A stretch of DNA of 64,000 bases, taken from the NCBI GenBank assembly GCA_009781005.1, contig WQYX01000001.1:62001-126000 (forward strand). Reading direction: 5' to 3'. This DNA comes from Polyangiaceae bacterium (GTDB taxonomy: Bacteria; Myxococcota_A; Polyangia; Polyangiales; Polyangiaceae). The position numbers and the translations under genes were made by a program. Shown here piece after piece: positions 35,370 through 45,012 of this stretch (its first letter is position 1; each line of letters begins with the position of its first letter). Below the pieces are notes generated by a model. The model did no database searches and was not told where the DNA came from. It saw nothing but the letters and a program-made list of their open reading frames with translations.

Positions 35370-36695
35370 TCAAGATCGTGCTCTAACAATGGCGGCGAAG
35401 GACCGTGAACGAAGCTCGGGCAGGGTCAAGCCTGTCGCGACCACGTCGGCTTCGTCGAGTGCGCCGCACGACAGACCGCGAAGGAAGAAATTCACGAGGC
35501 CCTGTCCGGTTGCTGCGTCGTCGAACACCTGACCCTGGCGCGTGGCTTTCGTTGCGCGCTCGACGAACGTGGCAAGCCTTTTCCCCATCGCCTCGCGCTC
35601 GCCGAGGAAAAACGTGTAAAGTGCACCAAGTCGAGCGGGGATCTGCGCGGGGTGAAGATCCCAACCTTCGTAGATGCCGGCATGCAGCGCGCGGCGGACG
35701 TTTCCAGCATGGAGCTTCCAGGCGCCGTGGACGTCGGCCGTGTTGTCCGCGAGCTCGGTTTCGGTGAGCGGCGAAGCACCCGCTTTGTGCCGGCCGATAG
35801 GCAAGAGCGTCGTGGCGCCATCGACGATCGCTACCTCCGTTTCGGCGAGTGCAAACTGCATGATCATGCGCGCGGCATCGCACGCAGGGTGATCGAGGCG
35901 TTGTTCGCTCGCCGTCACGCCGAGCGCCGCGGTGAGATCATACGCGCCGAGATGGGCGGCCACCGCGCGTCCATCCGCGGCGGCGACCAACGCAGGCAAC
36001 GCGATGGCGCCGCTCTCGTCAATCAGAGCCCTCGGTGATTCGATCATGATCTCGATACCGAGGGTGCCGTGCGATATCCGGAGGGACTCTTCGAGCATCG
36101 TGAGCAGAATCGTGAGTGCAAGAACCTCGGTGGGCGAACTCACCTTCGGCAAGGTCACGGTGAACCCTCGCGGGACCGCCGCGGCCCTCTCCAGGAGCGT
36201 CGTGATGAAGATGTCGAGCGTTCGCACGCTGCGGGCGCGCGTGGCCGGCGTGAGCGATTTGACTCGAATGCCAATCACGGGGTGAGCGGCGCGTCCAAGC
36301 GTCGCAAGTTCCTCCGCGGCGCGCACGGCATCCGCGTCCTCTTCGGCGTCGGGTCGCGGTCCATAGCCGTCCTCGAAGTCGATGCACATTGCATCAATAG
36401 GAACACTCGCGAGTTTGTTCCGGACGCGCTCGGCAACGACGTCCGCGAGCGCGCCTTCGGCACCCACCGCTCTACCGAACTCCACGGCGTTGCTTCCGAA
36501 CGTCGACATCGCGCTCGCCGCGAGCTTTCCGAGCTTGCCGGGAGCTTCCGCTTTGAAGAGATGCGCGCCTCCGTAGAGCACGTGCACCGGGCGCCGCGCG
36601 AAAGTTGCCTCGGCCGCGCGGGCTGGCTCGTCGATCTCGATCCGTGCGAAGACCGCGTTGACGTGCTGCGCTGCGAGAGAGCTCGGGATCGTCAT
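35370..36695 (-). CDS. HpcH/HpaI-type aldolase/citrate lyase-like protein
   Basis: The product has 441 residues. IDAMCIDFEDGYGPRPDAEED and the later IEIMIESPRALID give the metal-site Glu/Asp of the HpcH/HpaI and CitE TIM-barrel fold. The length and both ends match the uncharacterised aldolase family often annotated as DUF6986 rather than the short CitE proteins. It probably cleaves or forms a carbon-carbon or acyl-CoA bond; the substrate is unknown. I chose the ATG at 36695, since a start at 36746 would overlap the divergent methyltransferase. Confidence 0.8.
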   Translation of the reverse strand: MTIPSSLAAQHVNAVFARIEIDEPARAAEATFARRPVHVLYGGAHLFKAEAPGKLGKLAASAMSTFGSNAVEFGRAVGAEGALADVVAERVRNKLASVPIDAMCIDFEDGYGPRPDAEEDADAVRAAEELATLGRAAHPVIGIRVKSLTPATRARSVRTLDIFITTLLERAAAVPRGFTVTLPKVSSPTEVLALTILLTMLEESLRISHGTLGIEIMIESPRALIDESGAIALPALVAAADGRAVAAHLGAYDLTAALGVTASEQRLDHPACDAARMIMQFALAETEVAIVDGATTLLPIGRHKAGASPLTETELADNTADVHGAWKLHAGNVRRALHAGIYEGWDLHPAQIPARLGALYTFFLGEREAMGKRLATFVERATKATRQGQVFDDAATGQGLVNFFLRGLSCGALDEADVVATGLTLPELRSRSFAAIVRARS

Positions 36696-36725
36696 GGCGA
36701 GCTGTTGTAAAGGAAGCTCTTGTCC

Positions 36726-37559
36726 GTGACAAATCGAGTTATCCACGGCGACTGCCTCGAAGTGCTTCCGCGCATTGCGGATGATTCAATCGATCTCGTT
36801 TACATCGATCCGCCGTTCAACACCGGGCGCATCCAGCGTCGCGAGCGACTTCGCACCGTGCGCGACACCGACGGCGATCGAACGGGATTCTCCGGCCACA
36901 GATACCGCACCGAGTGTGTGGCACTCGACACGGGTTTCGACGACGCGTTCGAAGATTACCTCGCGTTCCTCGAGCCACGACTTCGCGAGACGCGTCGCGT
37001 GCTCAAGCCGACCGGCAGCCTGTACTTTCACATCGACTACCGCGAGGTGCACTACTGCAAAGTGTTGCTCGATCGCATCTTTGGTCGCGCGTCGTTCCTG
37101 AACGAAATCATCTGGGCTTACGACTACGGCGCGCGCACGAAGAAACGCTGGCCCGCGAAGCACGACAACATTCTTTTCTATGTAAAGGATCCCGCTCTTT
37201 ATCACTTCGACGTCAGTGAGATCGACCGCATCCCGTACCTGGCGCCCGGTCTGGTTGGTCCTGAAAAAGCGGCGCGCGGCAAGCTCCCAACGGACACGTG
37301 GTGGCACACCATCGTGAGTCCCACGGGCAAAGAGAAACTCAATTATCCAACACAAAAACCTCTTGGTATTCTCAGGCGTATCGTGCGCGCGTCGTGTCCG
37401 AAGGGCGGAGTCGTTTTGGATTTCTTCGCAGGCAGCGGGACAACGGGAGCGGCGGCGCTCGCGTGCGGGCGCTCTTTCATTCTCGTCGACAACAGTCATG
37501 CAGCGATTGCGACGATGCGACGTCGGTTCGATGGACTGCTCGGCGTCTCGTTCGAGTGA
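36726..37559 (+). CDS. DNA methyltransferase (site-specific, orphan)
   Basis: The product has 277 residues. Motif IV DPPF (residues 28-31) comes before motif I FAGSGTT near the C-terminus, the order of beta-class amino-methyltransferases, so it would methylate adenine N6 or cytosine N4. IDYREVHYCKVLLD and NYPTQKPLGILRRIV (motif X) are also conserved. I prefer the GTG at 36726, nine bases after AAGGAAG; a TTG at 36720 is closer than normal. No restriction enzyme gene is adjacent; it is divergent from the lyase. Confidence 0.9.
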   Translation: MTNRVIHGDCLEVLPRIADDSIDLVYIDPPFNTGRIQRRERLRTVRDTDGDRTGFSGHRYRTECVALDTGFDDAFEDYLAFLEPRLRETRRVLKPTGSLYFHIDYREVHYCKVLLDRIFGRASFLNEIIWAYDYGARTKKRWPAKHDNILFYVKDPALYHFDVSEIDRIPYLAPGLVGPEKAARGKLPTDTWWHTIVSPTGKEKLNYPTQKPLGILRRIVRASCPKGGVVLDFFAGSGTTGAAALACGRSFILVDNSHAAIATMRRRFDGLLGVSFE

Positions 37560-37649
37560 AAGTCGCGTATGCGCACACGGAGGAGTAAACTTCAGGCCCA
37601 CGGTTGTGGTGTCGGATGACGCCCTGCCGCTGAAGCGTTCGAAGTTCCC

Positions 37650-39308
37650 ATGCATTTTCCCAACCCCGATGGCAGGTCGCGCGTGCACGTGCAGACCGAC
37701 GTGCCCGCGCAGCCTGCCGCACGCACCGAGGTCCCGCGTGCAAGGCGATGGGGGCTTCGCGTCGCCATCGTTGCCGTGCTTCTTACCGGAGCCGCGGGTG
37801 CCTCGGCCGCGCTCCGTGTTCGCTATCTGCCCGATGCACTCGTCCTGCCTGGCGTCATCGTCGATGGCGAACGCATTCCGAATGGCGCTGACGCAGCCAA
37901 GGTCCGAGCGATCATCGAGACGCACGCCGCGGCGCTCGCTGCACGCAAAGTGCTGCTCGTGATGTCTGGAAAAGCCGAGCCCGTGGCGGAGACCACGCTC
38001 GGGGCTCTCGGCGTTCGCGTGGATGTCGACGAGACGATGCGGATTGCGACGCGCATCGGAAAAGTTGGCGACGTCCTCACGCGCGCCGAGACAGCGAAGG
38101 CCGCGCGTAAGGGGCGCATCGACGTGCCGCTTCGCGTGGCGTTGGATCGGGATGTGGCAGTGCCCGTGCTCGAGAAGATCAAAGAGGCCGAGGACACGCA
38201 ACCCGTCTCCGCTCGTCTCGATCTCGAAAAGCACGCCACCATTGCGGAGAAGGAAGGTCGTTACATCGATATCGACGCAACCATCGCCAAGATCGAGGCG
38301 CGCGCGCGTGATCCGGAATCGAACGGCATCGCTGTCGAGATGCCCGTTGTTCTCTTTGCGCCGCGCGTGTCGTCAGCATTCTTGAAGAGTCTCGACATCT
38401 CCACCGTCGTCGCCGAGTACGAGACGTTTTTTTCGCGCGGAGGTGATCAGAAGAAGCGCGGAAAAAACATCGACAATGCCGCGCAGAAACTCGACGGCCT
38501 CGTCATGTCGCCGGGCGAGCTCGTGAGCTTCAACGACGTCGTCGGTGAACGCAGCGAAGCAAACGGCTTCCAGAAGAGTTGGGAGATCTTCAAAGGCGAG
38601 ATGGTGGAAGGTGTGGGCGGCGGCACCTGCCAGGTTGCCTCCACCTTTCACGCGGCCGTGTTCTTCGCGGGGTTCGACGTGCTCGAGCGACTGCCGCACT
38701 CACGTCCGAGCGCATATATCCCCATGGGGCTCGACTCAACGGTGGTCTACCCCGCCGTCGATCTCAAAGTGCGGAACCCCTACGACTTTCCGATCGTCGT
38801 TCACGCGAAGACGGAGGGCGGCAAGCTGCACATCGAACTGCTCGGCAAGACGCATCCGGTGGACACCCGCTTCGGACGCGAGCTCGTCTCGACCGCCTCG
38901 TACAAACGGAAGGTCGTCGAAGATGCGGCGCTCTCGGGCAAGAAGGTGCTCGTCAAGCAGCACGGCATCAACGGTTTTCGTATCAAACGCTCGCGCGTGC
39001 TGAAGTACGCGGACGGTCGGCGCAAGACAGAAACGTCCACGGACTTTTACCCGCCAACAACGGAGATCTACCACGTGCCCGTGGGCTTCGACGTCTCGCT
39101 GCTTCCGGCGCTTCCGGGCGGCGACGGCGAAGATTCAGATTCCGGTGGAGCACCGGCAGCCACTCCGGTCGCCGCAAGAGCATCCGCCACGACATGTGCA
39201 GATTGCAATAATTCGACGGACGGCGTCGAGTTCGTCAACGGACCTGGGGCGCACACACCAACGAACGCGCAAGTGAATCCGCAAAAGACAATGTGGATGA
39301 ATAGGTAG
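37650..39308 (+). CDS. VanW-family protein, membrane-anchored
   Basis: The product has 552 residues. One N-terminal membrane helix (LRVAIVAVLLTGAAGASAAL) is followed by a peptidoglycan-binding-like region and the VanW domain (LVSFNDVVGERSEANGF, GGGTCQVASTFHAAVFF, LPHSRPSAYIPMGLDSTV). The C-terminus is Ser/Pro-rich. VanW domains are widespread in envelope proteins and their action is not known. It lies just before a lytic transglycosylase gene on the same strand, in a wall-synthesis neighbourhood. Confidence 0.9.
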   Translation: MHFPNPDGRSRVHVQTDVPAQPAARTEVPRARRWGLRVAIVAVLLTGAAGASAALRVRYLPDALVLPGVIVDGERIPNGADAAKVRAIIETHAAALAARKVLLVMSGKAEPVAETTLGALGVRVDVDETMRIATRIGKVGDVLTRAETAKAARKGRIDVPLRVALDRDVAVPVLEKIKEAEDTQPVSARLDLEKHATIAEKEGRYIDIDATIAKIEARARDPESNGIAVEMPVVLFAPRVSSAFLKSLDISTVVAEYETFFSRGGDQKKRGKNIDNAAQKLDGLVMSPGELVSFNDVVGERSEANGFQKSWEIFKGEMVEGVGGGTCQVASTFHAAVFFAGFDVLERLPHSRPSAYIPMGLDSTVVYPAVDLKVRNPYDFPIVVHAKTEGGKLHIELLGKTHPVDTRFGRELVSTASYKRKVVEDAALSGKKVLVKQHGINGFRIKRSRVLKYADGRRKTETSTDFYPPTTEIYHVPVGFDVSLLPALPGGDGEDSDSGGAPAATPVAARASATTCADCNNSTDGVEFVNGPGAHTPTNAQVNPQKTMWMNR

Positions 39309-39319
39309 CCTTTTATTAA

Positions 39320-39338
39320 GTACTCTCGGCAAGAGTAC
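39320..39338 (+). terminator. Possible terminator after VanW
   Basis: GTACTCT and AGAGTAC form a seven-base stem around five bases, 12 bases past the VanW stop. CTCTTTATTT follows but is not a clean T-run. Confidence 0.35.
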
Positions 39339-39387
39339 AGCGCCTCTTTATTTGACGCGCGCGAGAGAGAATGTGCATGCTCGGCGC

Positions 39388-41532
39388 ATGGGCCTCCGAC
39401 GCTCGTCAGGAAAAGTCTGCTCTCGCGCGGTCGCTCTGCCGATGATCTTCGTGCTCACGGCGGGCAGCCCTGCGTACGCGGCGCCGTCGGCTTCCGCAGC
39501 GCGCGCCACCTCCACGAGCAGCAAGGCTGCGGGTAAGACCGCGAAGGGATCTGCCAAGAAGGCCGCCGGATCGGGCAACAAGTCGCCCGTCGGTTCAACG
39601 CAAGACGTGTCCGTGCGTCGCGCCGTTGCGGGTGGCCCAACGTTCGAGGACACGGCTTCGGGCGCCGACACTCCGGAGCTCCGCGCACTCTACGCGGCCG
39701 AGCGCGAACTCTTCCCGCCGGCCTCTGCGAACGTCGGAACGCCGTGGCCCGATGAGCTCCCGTTTCCGGTCGCGAGCAGCAGCGACCGCCCGCGCGTGCA
39801 TTCCTCCGGATTGCCGCCGGCGCCACCGCCGAGCGCGCCCATGCTCGCGGAAGGCGGACGAGATCTGTCGTGGCTCGCGAAGCTCGAGATGCCGGACTTG
39901 CCGGTGCGTTGGGATTCGCGCGTGGTGCGCTACCTCGAATTTTTCAAGGACGATCCTCGCGGCAAGAGCATGCTGACCAATTGGCTTCGCCGATCGGGTC
40001 GATACAAAGATTCGATTCGCAAGATCCTCCGGAACAAGGGCTTGCCCGAAGATCTCGTATGGCTCTCGATGATCGAAAGCGGCTTCGATCCGTCGGCGCG
40101 CTCGCCTGCCGGTGCCGTGGGGCTCTGGCAGTTCATGCCGGACACCGGGAGGATCTACGGACTTTCGCAAGACCGCTGGAGCGATCAGCGTAGGAGCTTG
40201 CTTGCTGCCACGGAGGCCGCCGCCGACTTTCTTTTGGATCTGCACCGCCGTTTCGGAAGTTGGGACCTCGCCATGGCCGCGTACAACATGGGTTACGGCG
40301 GCATGCTCTCGGCGGTGCGCAAGTACAACACGAACGACTTCTGGGCGCTGTCGAAGCTCGAAGGTTCATTGCCGTGGGAGACCACACTCTACGTGCCCAA
40401 GATTCTTGCGGCGGCGATCGTGTCGAAGAACCTTGCGGCCTTCGGACTCGAGGACGTCGTGGTGGAATCGCCGCTCGACGGCGAAGACGTCCTGGTCGCG
40501 CCCGGCACTTCGCTCGCTACCGTCGCGCAAGCGTGCGGCACGACGCAGAAGGAAGTCGAGCTCAGAAATCCCGAGCTTCGCGCATCGCGCACGCCGCCCG
40601 CACAAGAAGATCGATCGGACTATTCCGTGAAGGTCCCCGTTGGCAAGGCGAGTCACTGTACGCAAAATTTCGCGAAGGCGCGCCGCGAAGCGCCCGTTCT
40701 CGAACGCTACGTCGTTCGCTTCGGCGAGTCGCTCGAGCAAATTGCGCAGGCGCGTAAGATCGCGACGGCCAAGCTCGTCGAATTGAACGCCATTGTGCCC
40801 GGTGAGGTTGTCCGCGGCGGCACCGTGCTCTTCGTGCCGCGCTCCGAGAGCATGGCTTCGGCGTCCGACGAGCGTAAGGATCGAGGCGACAAGACGACGG
40901 CCAAAACAACAGACAGCTCGACGTTCGACGGCAAGCCCATCGTCGTCGTCCCGCAAGACATGTTCGTCTACCCGGATCGTCGGCGCGTCTTCTATCGCGT
41001 TCAGCCCGGCGACACGCTCCGCGAGATCTGTGCAGTGTTCAAGGTTTCGCCTGACGAGCTGCGGCGGTGGAACGGCGTCGATCCGTCGGCGCGTCTCGTG
41101 GAGGGCATGACGATGCAGCTCTTCGTCCCTCGCGACACGGATTTGTCGAACACCGTGGTGCTGTCCGAAGGCGCCGTGCATCCCGTCACGGCGGGCACCG
41201 ACGAATTCTTTCAGTATGCCGACGACAAAGGGCGGCGCCGCGTGGTCGTGACGGCAGCCGCCGGCGACACGCTCGAGTCCATCGGAAAGAAGTATCGCGT
41301 CAGCATTGCGCTCATGGAGCGCATCAACCGCCGGAGCCGCGCCGACGTTCTCGCAGCAGGCGACAGCGTTGTCGTGTGGGTGGCGGGGCCCTCCCATGCG
41401 GCATCGAGTGCGCACGCGGCAAGCGTTGGTGGGGTTGCCGCGACCAGTGCGCACTCGGGTCTCGGCGAGCCAACGCCGTTGCCTCCGCTCGGCTCAGCAC
41501 CGAATCCCGAATTTTTGCCGTCGCTCAAGTAG
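39388..41532 (+). CDS. Lytic transglycosylase with LysM repeats (MltD-like)
   Basis: The product has 714 residues. A signal peptide (VALPMIFVLTAGSPAYA) and a low-complexity linker come before an SLT domain with the catalytic Glu in SMIESGFDP and AVGLWQFMPDT, AMAAYNMGYGG. LysM domains follow: YVVRFGESLEQIAQAR, FYRVQPGDTLREICAVF and VVTAAAGDTLESIGKKY. It cuts glycan strands, forming anhydro-muropeptides, and anchors by LysM. I chose the ATG at 39388 because it gives the signal peptide. It precedes glmU by 46 bases. Confidence 0.92.
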   Translation: MGLRRSSGKVCSRAVALPMIFVLTAGSPAYAAPSASAARATSTSSKAAGKTAKGSAKKAAGSGNKSPVGSTQDVSVRRAVAGGPTFEDTASGADTPELRALYAAERELFPPASANVGTPWPDELPFPVASSSDRPRVHSSGLPPAPPPSAPMLAEGGRDLSWLAKLEMPDLPVRWDSRVVRYLEFFKDDPRGKSMLTNWLRRSGRYKDSIRKILRNKGLPEDLVWLSMIESGFDPSARSPAGAVGLWQFMPDTGRIYGLSQDRWSDQRRSLLAATEAAADFLLDLHRRFGSWDLAMAAYNMGYGGMLSAVRKYNTNDFWALSKLEGSLPWETTLYVPKILAAAIVSKNLAAFGLEDVVVESPLDGEDVLVAPGTSLATVAQACGTTQKEVELRNPELRASRTPPAQEDRSDYSVKVPVGKASHCTQNFAKARREAPVLERYVVRFGESLEQIAQARKIATAKLVELNAIVPGEVVRGGTVLFVPRSESMASASDERKDRGDKTTAKTTDSSTFDGKPIVVVPQDMFVYPDRRRVFYRVQPGDTLREICAVFKVSPDELRRWNGVDPSARLVEGMTMQLFVPRDTDLSNTVVLSEGAVHPVTAGTDEFFQYADDKGRRRVVVTAAAGDTLESIGKKYRVSIALMERINRRSRADVLAAGDSVVVWVAGPSHAASSAHAASVGGVAATSAHSGLGEPTPLPPLGSAPNPEFLPSLK

Positions 41533-41578
41533 CGTACGTTGGTCCTTCGTGCGTGCGACGAAATCGAAAGGAAATGCC

Positions 41579-42979
41579 ATGCTCGAGAAAACGACCGCGG
41601 TGATCCTTGCGGCGGGGCAGGGAACGCGGATGAAGAGTTCCCTACCGAAAGTGCTGCACTCCGTTGCGGGCAGGCCACTCGTTCACTACCCGGTGCGCGC
41701 TGCACTCGAAGCGGGTTGCGAAGAAGTCGTGGTCGTCGTCGGCCACGGCCGCGCGAACGTCGAAGCATATCTCTCGAGCACGTTCGGCTCCACCGGCAAG
41801 GTGAAAACGGCGCTGCAAAAAGAGCAGCGCGGAACGGGCGATGCGGCGCGCGCTGGACTCGACGCCGTCGGTCGCGATGCCGAGCGGGTGCTCCTCTTCT
41901 ACGGGGACGTGCCTCTCTTGACGGCACGCGACGTTGCGGCCGTCGTGAAGGCGCTCGAGGCGGACAGGACCGCCGCGATCGCCATGGCCACTTGCACCAC
42001 TGATGATCCCTTCGGTTATGGTCGTGTCGTGCGAGATGCGACGGGGCAGATTGCCGAGATCCGTGAAGAGCGTGATCTGCGCTCCGATGCGGAGCGGGCC
42101 ATCAAGGAGTGGAATCCCGGCATCTACGCGGCAAAGATCGCATTCTTGCAGAATGCACTCATGTCGCTCGAACCGAATAACGCACAGGGCGAGCTCTATC
42201 TCACCGACGTCGTGCGCTTCGCAGTAGCGCGCGGCAAATGCGTGATCGGTGTGCCGTCCTCTGCCGAGGTGATGGCCGGAGTCAACGACCGCGCACAGCT
42301 CGCCGAGATCGATCGCGCAATGTGCGACCGGCTGCTTCGCCGTTGGCGAACCGAAGGCGTGACGATCCGCGACGGCGCGCGCATCGAGGACGGCGTCGTC
42401 CTCGCTCGCGACGTAACCATTGAGAGCTTCGCTGTCCTGCGCGGAGCTACGCGCGTGGGCGAGGGCGCAACAGTGGACGTTGGGTGCGTGTTGACGAATG
42501 CGGATATCGGTGAGGGCGTGATGTTGAAGCCGTACAGCGTCGTGACGGATTCCGTGGTGCGGTCGCGAGCACAAATTGGCCCATTTTCACACTTGCGACC
42601 CGCAAGCGACATTGGTGAAGAAGCCCACGTCGGGAATTTCGTCGAGACGAAACAAACGACGATGGAGCACGGGGCAAAAGCCAACCACCTCGCCTATCTC
42701 GGCAACGGCATCGTGGGCGAAGCCGCGAATATTGGCGCGGGAACCATCTTTTGCAATTACGACGGTTTTCAAAAGCACACCACGCGCATTGGCAAAAATG
42801 CATTCATTGGATCGGATTCGCAGCTCGTTGCGCCCGTCACCGTTGGTGACGGCGCATACGTTGGAACCGGAACAACGGTGACGCGCGATGTGCCGGCGAA
42901 CGCGCTCGCGATTGGCCGCGCCAAACAAGAAAACAAAGAGGGATACGCGGACAGGCTGCGCGCACGCCTCAAGAAATGA
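41579..42979 (+). CDS. glmU: Bifunctional N-acetylglucosamine-1-phosphate uridyltransferase/glucosamine-1-phosphate acetyltransferase
   Basis: The product has 466 residues, standard for GlmU. The N-terminal pyrophosphorylase has LAAGQGTRMKSSLPKVLH, and the C-terminal left-handed beta-helix has repeated hexads up to YLGNGIVGEAANIGAGT and NYDGFQKHTTRIG. It makes UDP-GlcNAc for peptidoglycan. GAAAGGAAA stands before the ATG at 41579; the frame upstream lies within the transglycosylase gene. The 3' end overlaps the converging toxin gene by 11 bases. Confidence 0.97.
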   Translation: MLEKTTAVILAAGQGTRMKSSLPKVLHSVAGRPLVHYPVRAALEAGCEEVVVVVGHGRANVEAYLSSTFGSTGKVKTALQKEQRGTGDAARAGLDAVGRDAERVLLFYGDVPLLTARDVAAVVKALEADRTAAIAMATCTTDDPFGYGRVVRDATGQIAEIREERDLRSDAERAIKEWNPGIYAAKIAFLQNALMSLEPNNAQGELYLTDVVRFAVARGKCVIGVPSSAEVMAGVNDRAQLAEIDRAMCDRLLRRWRTEGVTIRDGARIEDGVVLARDVTIESFAVLRGATRVGEGATVDVGCVLTNADIGEGVMLKPYSVVTDSVVRSRAQIGPFSHLRPASDIGEEAHVGNFVETKQTTMEHGAKANHLAYLGNGIVGEAANIGAGTIFCNYDGFQKHTTRIGKNAFIGSDSQLVAPVTVGDGAYVGTGTTVTRDVPANALAIGRAKQENKEGYADRLRARLKK

Positions 42980-43352
42980 TTCGCGCCCAAGCTTGCTGCA
43001 TGAGCGCTTGATCATATGAAACGAGCGGAATGTTCTTTCTCTCTGCCTGAGCGACGAGGATGCGATCGAAAGGATCGCGATGCTCCCAATCGTAGCGGCC
43101 CGCGCGCGCCGCGCTTTCGAGATCCAAGCGCAGTGGCGTCAAACCAAGGCGAATGAGTTTATCGCGCGAAAGGATGCACGCCTCCACGTTGGGCCATTTT
43201 CCGAGGCGCGCTTTGGTGGCGATTTCCCAGTAGCTGGCGGCGCTCACGAAGCGCCTCGTGGCTCCTTCGATGATTCTGCGTGTTGATGCTTTGAGCTCGC
43301 GCGCATCCGTGAGCGCCCAAACGAAGACATGTGTATCGAGCAGAATACTCAT
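42969..43352 (-). CDS. PIN-domain toxin (VapC-like)
   Basis: The product has 127 residues, usual for PIN toxins. The acidic site is complete: Asp6 (ILLDTHVFVW), Glu43 (YWEIATK), Asp96 (PFDRILVAQA) and Asp114 (VSYDQAL). It is expected to cleave RNA. The ATG overlaps the antitoxin stop as ATGA, so the start at 43352 is strongly supported over one at 43361. The pair lies between glmU and murA, on the opposite strand to both. Confidence 0.92.
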   Translation of the reverse strand: MSILLDTHVFVWALTDARELKASTRRIIEGATRRFVSAASYWEIATKARLGKWPNVEACILSRDKLIRLGLTPLRLDLESAARAGRYDWEHRDPFDRILVAQAERKNIPLVSYDQALMQQAWARIIS

Positions 43353-43585
43353 AGGTTCCATGCGTCGAGCTCCTCGTTCGTCATAGGCGCGAATACGTCG
43401 AGCGGGGGAGAAGTCACCTTGTCCTTCAGCGCTCCAAAGCGAAAGCCAGGACTGTTTGCTTGCGCGATTGCCTCCGCCAGACCTGCTTCGGCGGCGCGCG
43501 ACAGGTTGATTCCGAGCTCTTTTGCGCGGGAGACCAGCTCCACGGGAAGCGAGACGTTGACAGGGGTTCTGCGAGGCATGCGCAT
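43349..43585 (-). CDS. Antitoxin with CcdA-like N-terminus and VapB/Phd-like C-terminus
   Basis: The product has 78 residues. The N-terminal half, [20 protein letters not shown], is a CcdA-type ribbon-helix-helix region, while the C-terminal tail, [19 protein letters not shown], matches the short toxin-binding tails of VapB/Phd-type partners of PIN toxins. Together with the overlap into the toxin gene, this marks a type II toxin-antitoxin operon, which is expected to repress itself. The start could also be the ATG at 43579, two codons later. Confidence 0.82.
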   Translation of the reverse strand: MRMPRRTPVNVSLPVELVSRAKELGINLSRAAEAGLAEAIAQANSPGFRFGALKDKVTSPPLDVFAPMTNEELDAWNL

Positions 43586-43687
43586 ATCTTGATGCGCATG
43601 GGTGTGCGCGTCAATGGCTACGCTATTGCCGTGTTTCGCCGCGTGGGGGGACTTGGCCCCGCTGCAGGAATTTGGCAAAGGATCTTC

Positions 43688-44971
43688 ATGGACGCACTCT
43701 GCATTCGCGGCACGGGCAAGCCCCTTAAAGGGAAGGTGCGGATTAGTGGCGCGAAAAACGCGGCGCTGCCCATCCTCTGCGCCACGCTTCTGTCGGACGG
43801 TGAGAGCCTTCTGCGCAATGTGCCGAAGCTGCGCGACATGGAAACGACGTCGGCACTCCTTCGTTTTCTCGGCCGCGACGTCGACTTCGCCGCGCCGGAG
43901 ATCCGCGTCCGCGCGGGATCGCAGGTGCGGCCAGAGGCGCCGTATGAGCTGGTCAAACAGATGCGTGCGAGCGTCCTCGTTCTCGGTCCGCTCGTCGCGC
44001 GCTTCGGTCGCGCGAAAGTTTCGCTTCCCGGTGGCTGTGCGATTGGCGCCCGGCCCATTGACCAGCATCTCAAGGGTCTCGAAGCGATGGGTGCGAGCAT
44101 TCGTCTCGAACGCGGCTACGTCATTGCCGAAGGTCCGGGTGGCGGCAGACTTCGCGGCGCGGAGTTCTCCTTCGACTTGCCTACAGTGACGGGCACCGAG
44201 AATCTCATGATGGCTGCCGCGCTTGCGAAGGGGCGCACCACGCTCGTCAATTGCGCACGGGAGCCCGAGGTTGAAGAGCTGGGACGCATTCTCAACAAGA
44301 TGGGTGCCAGGGTGAATGGTGCCGGCACCGACGTGATGCACATTGTGGGTGCCGAGCCTGGCGCGCTCGGGCCGTTTGATCATGCGATCATCCCCGATCG
44401 CATCGAGGCGGGCACGTACATGGTGGCCGCTTCCATCGTCGACGGCAGCGACGTTTTGCTCGAAGGCGCGGAGCTTCGCGATCTCGAGGCCCTTTCGATC
44501 AAGATGCGTGCAGCGGGCGTGGAGATCTCGAGCGAAGGACAGAACGTGCGCGTGCGTCGCCGCGGTCCACTCTGCGCGACGAACCTCGCGACTGCGCCCC
44601 ACCCCGGTTTTCCAACGGACATGCAGGCGCAATTTCTCGCGCTGATGTCGATGGCGAACGGTGAAAGTATCATCCGCGAGACCATCTTCGAGAACCGCTT
44701 CATGCATGTCCCCGAACTTCAGCGCATGGGCGCAAGCGTTGTCGTTCGCGGCAACACCGCGGTGGTGCAGGGCGTGAGGAAGCTCTATGGAGCGTCCGTG
44801 ATGGCGACTGATCTTCGTGCGAGCGCTTCGCTCGTCATCGCCGGCCTCGCGGCCGATGAGGAGACCGAGATTCGCCGCGTCTACCACCTCGATCGCGGCT
44901 ACGAACGCATCGAGGACAAGCTTCGTGCACTCGGTGGCGACGTGAAACGCGTGCGCGGCGCGGAGGCGTAA
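43688..44971 (+). CDS. murA: UDP-N-acetylglucosamine 1-carboxyvinyltransferase
   Basis: The product has 427 residues. [20 protein letters not shown] at the N-terminus and [22 protein letters not shown], quoted in part as [14 protein letters not shown], with the fosfomycin-binding catalytic Cys, are diagnostic. It adds enolpyruvate to UDP-GlcNAc, the first committed step of peptidoglycan synthesis. AAGGA lies five bases before the ATG at 43688. It lies near glmU, which makes its substrate, with the toxin-antitoxin pair between them. Confidence 0.97.
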   Translation: MDALCIRGTGKPLKGKVRISGAKNAALPILCATLLSDGESLLRNVPKLRDMETTSALLRFLGRDVDFAAPEIRVRAGSQVRPEAPYELVKQMRASVLVLGPLVARFGRAKVSLPGGCAIGARPIDQHLKGLEAMGASIRLERGYVIAEGPGGGRLRGAEFSFDLPTVTGTENLMMAAALAKGRTTLVNCAREPEVEELGRILNKMGARVNGAGTDVMHIVGAEPGALGPFDHAIIPDRIEAGTYMVAASIVDGSDVLLEGAELRDLEALSIKMRAAGVEISSEGQNVRVRRRGPLCATNLATAPHPGFPTDMQAQFLALMSMANGESIIRETIFENRFMHVPELQRMGASVVVRGNTAVVQGVRKLYGASVMATDLRASASLVIAGLAADEETEIRRVYHLDRGYERIEDKLRALGGDVKRVRGAEA

Positions 44972-45012
44972 CGTCCACGCCGCTTGTCTTTGCATGGTGC
45001 ACATGGCGCTCC

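Noticed and set aside
30145-37559. Putative nuclease and methyltransferase as a restriction-modification system
   Set aside because: They lie 6 kb apart with unrelated genes between them, so no operon or partnership is supported.
41306-41578. Upstream extension of glmU
   Set aside because: The extra codons lie inside the transglycosylase gene; GlmU begins at 41579 with its own ribosome site.
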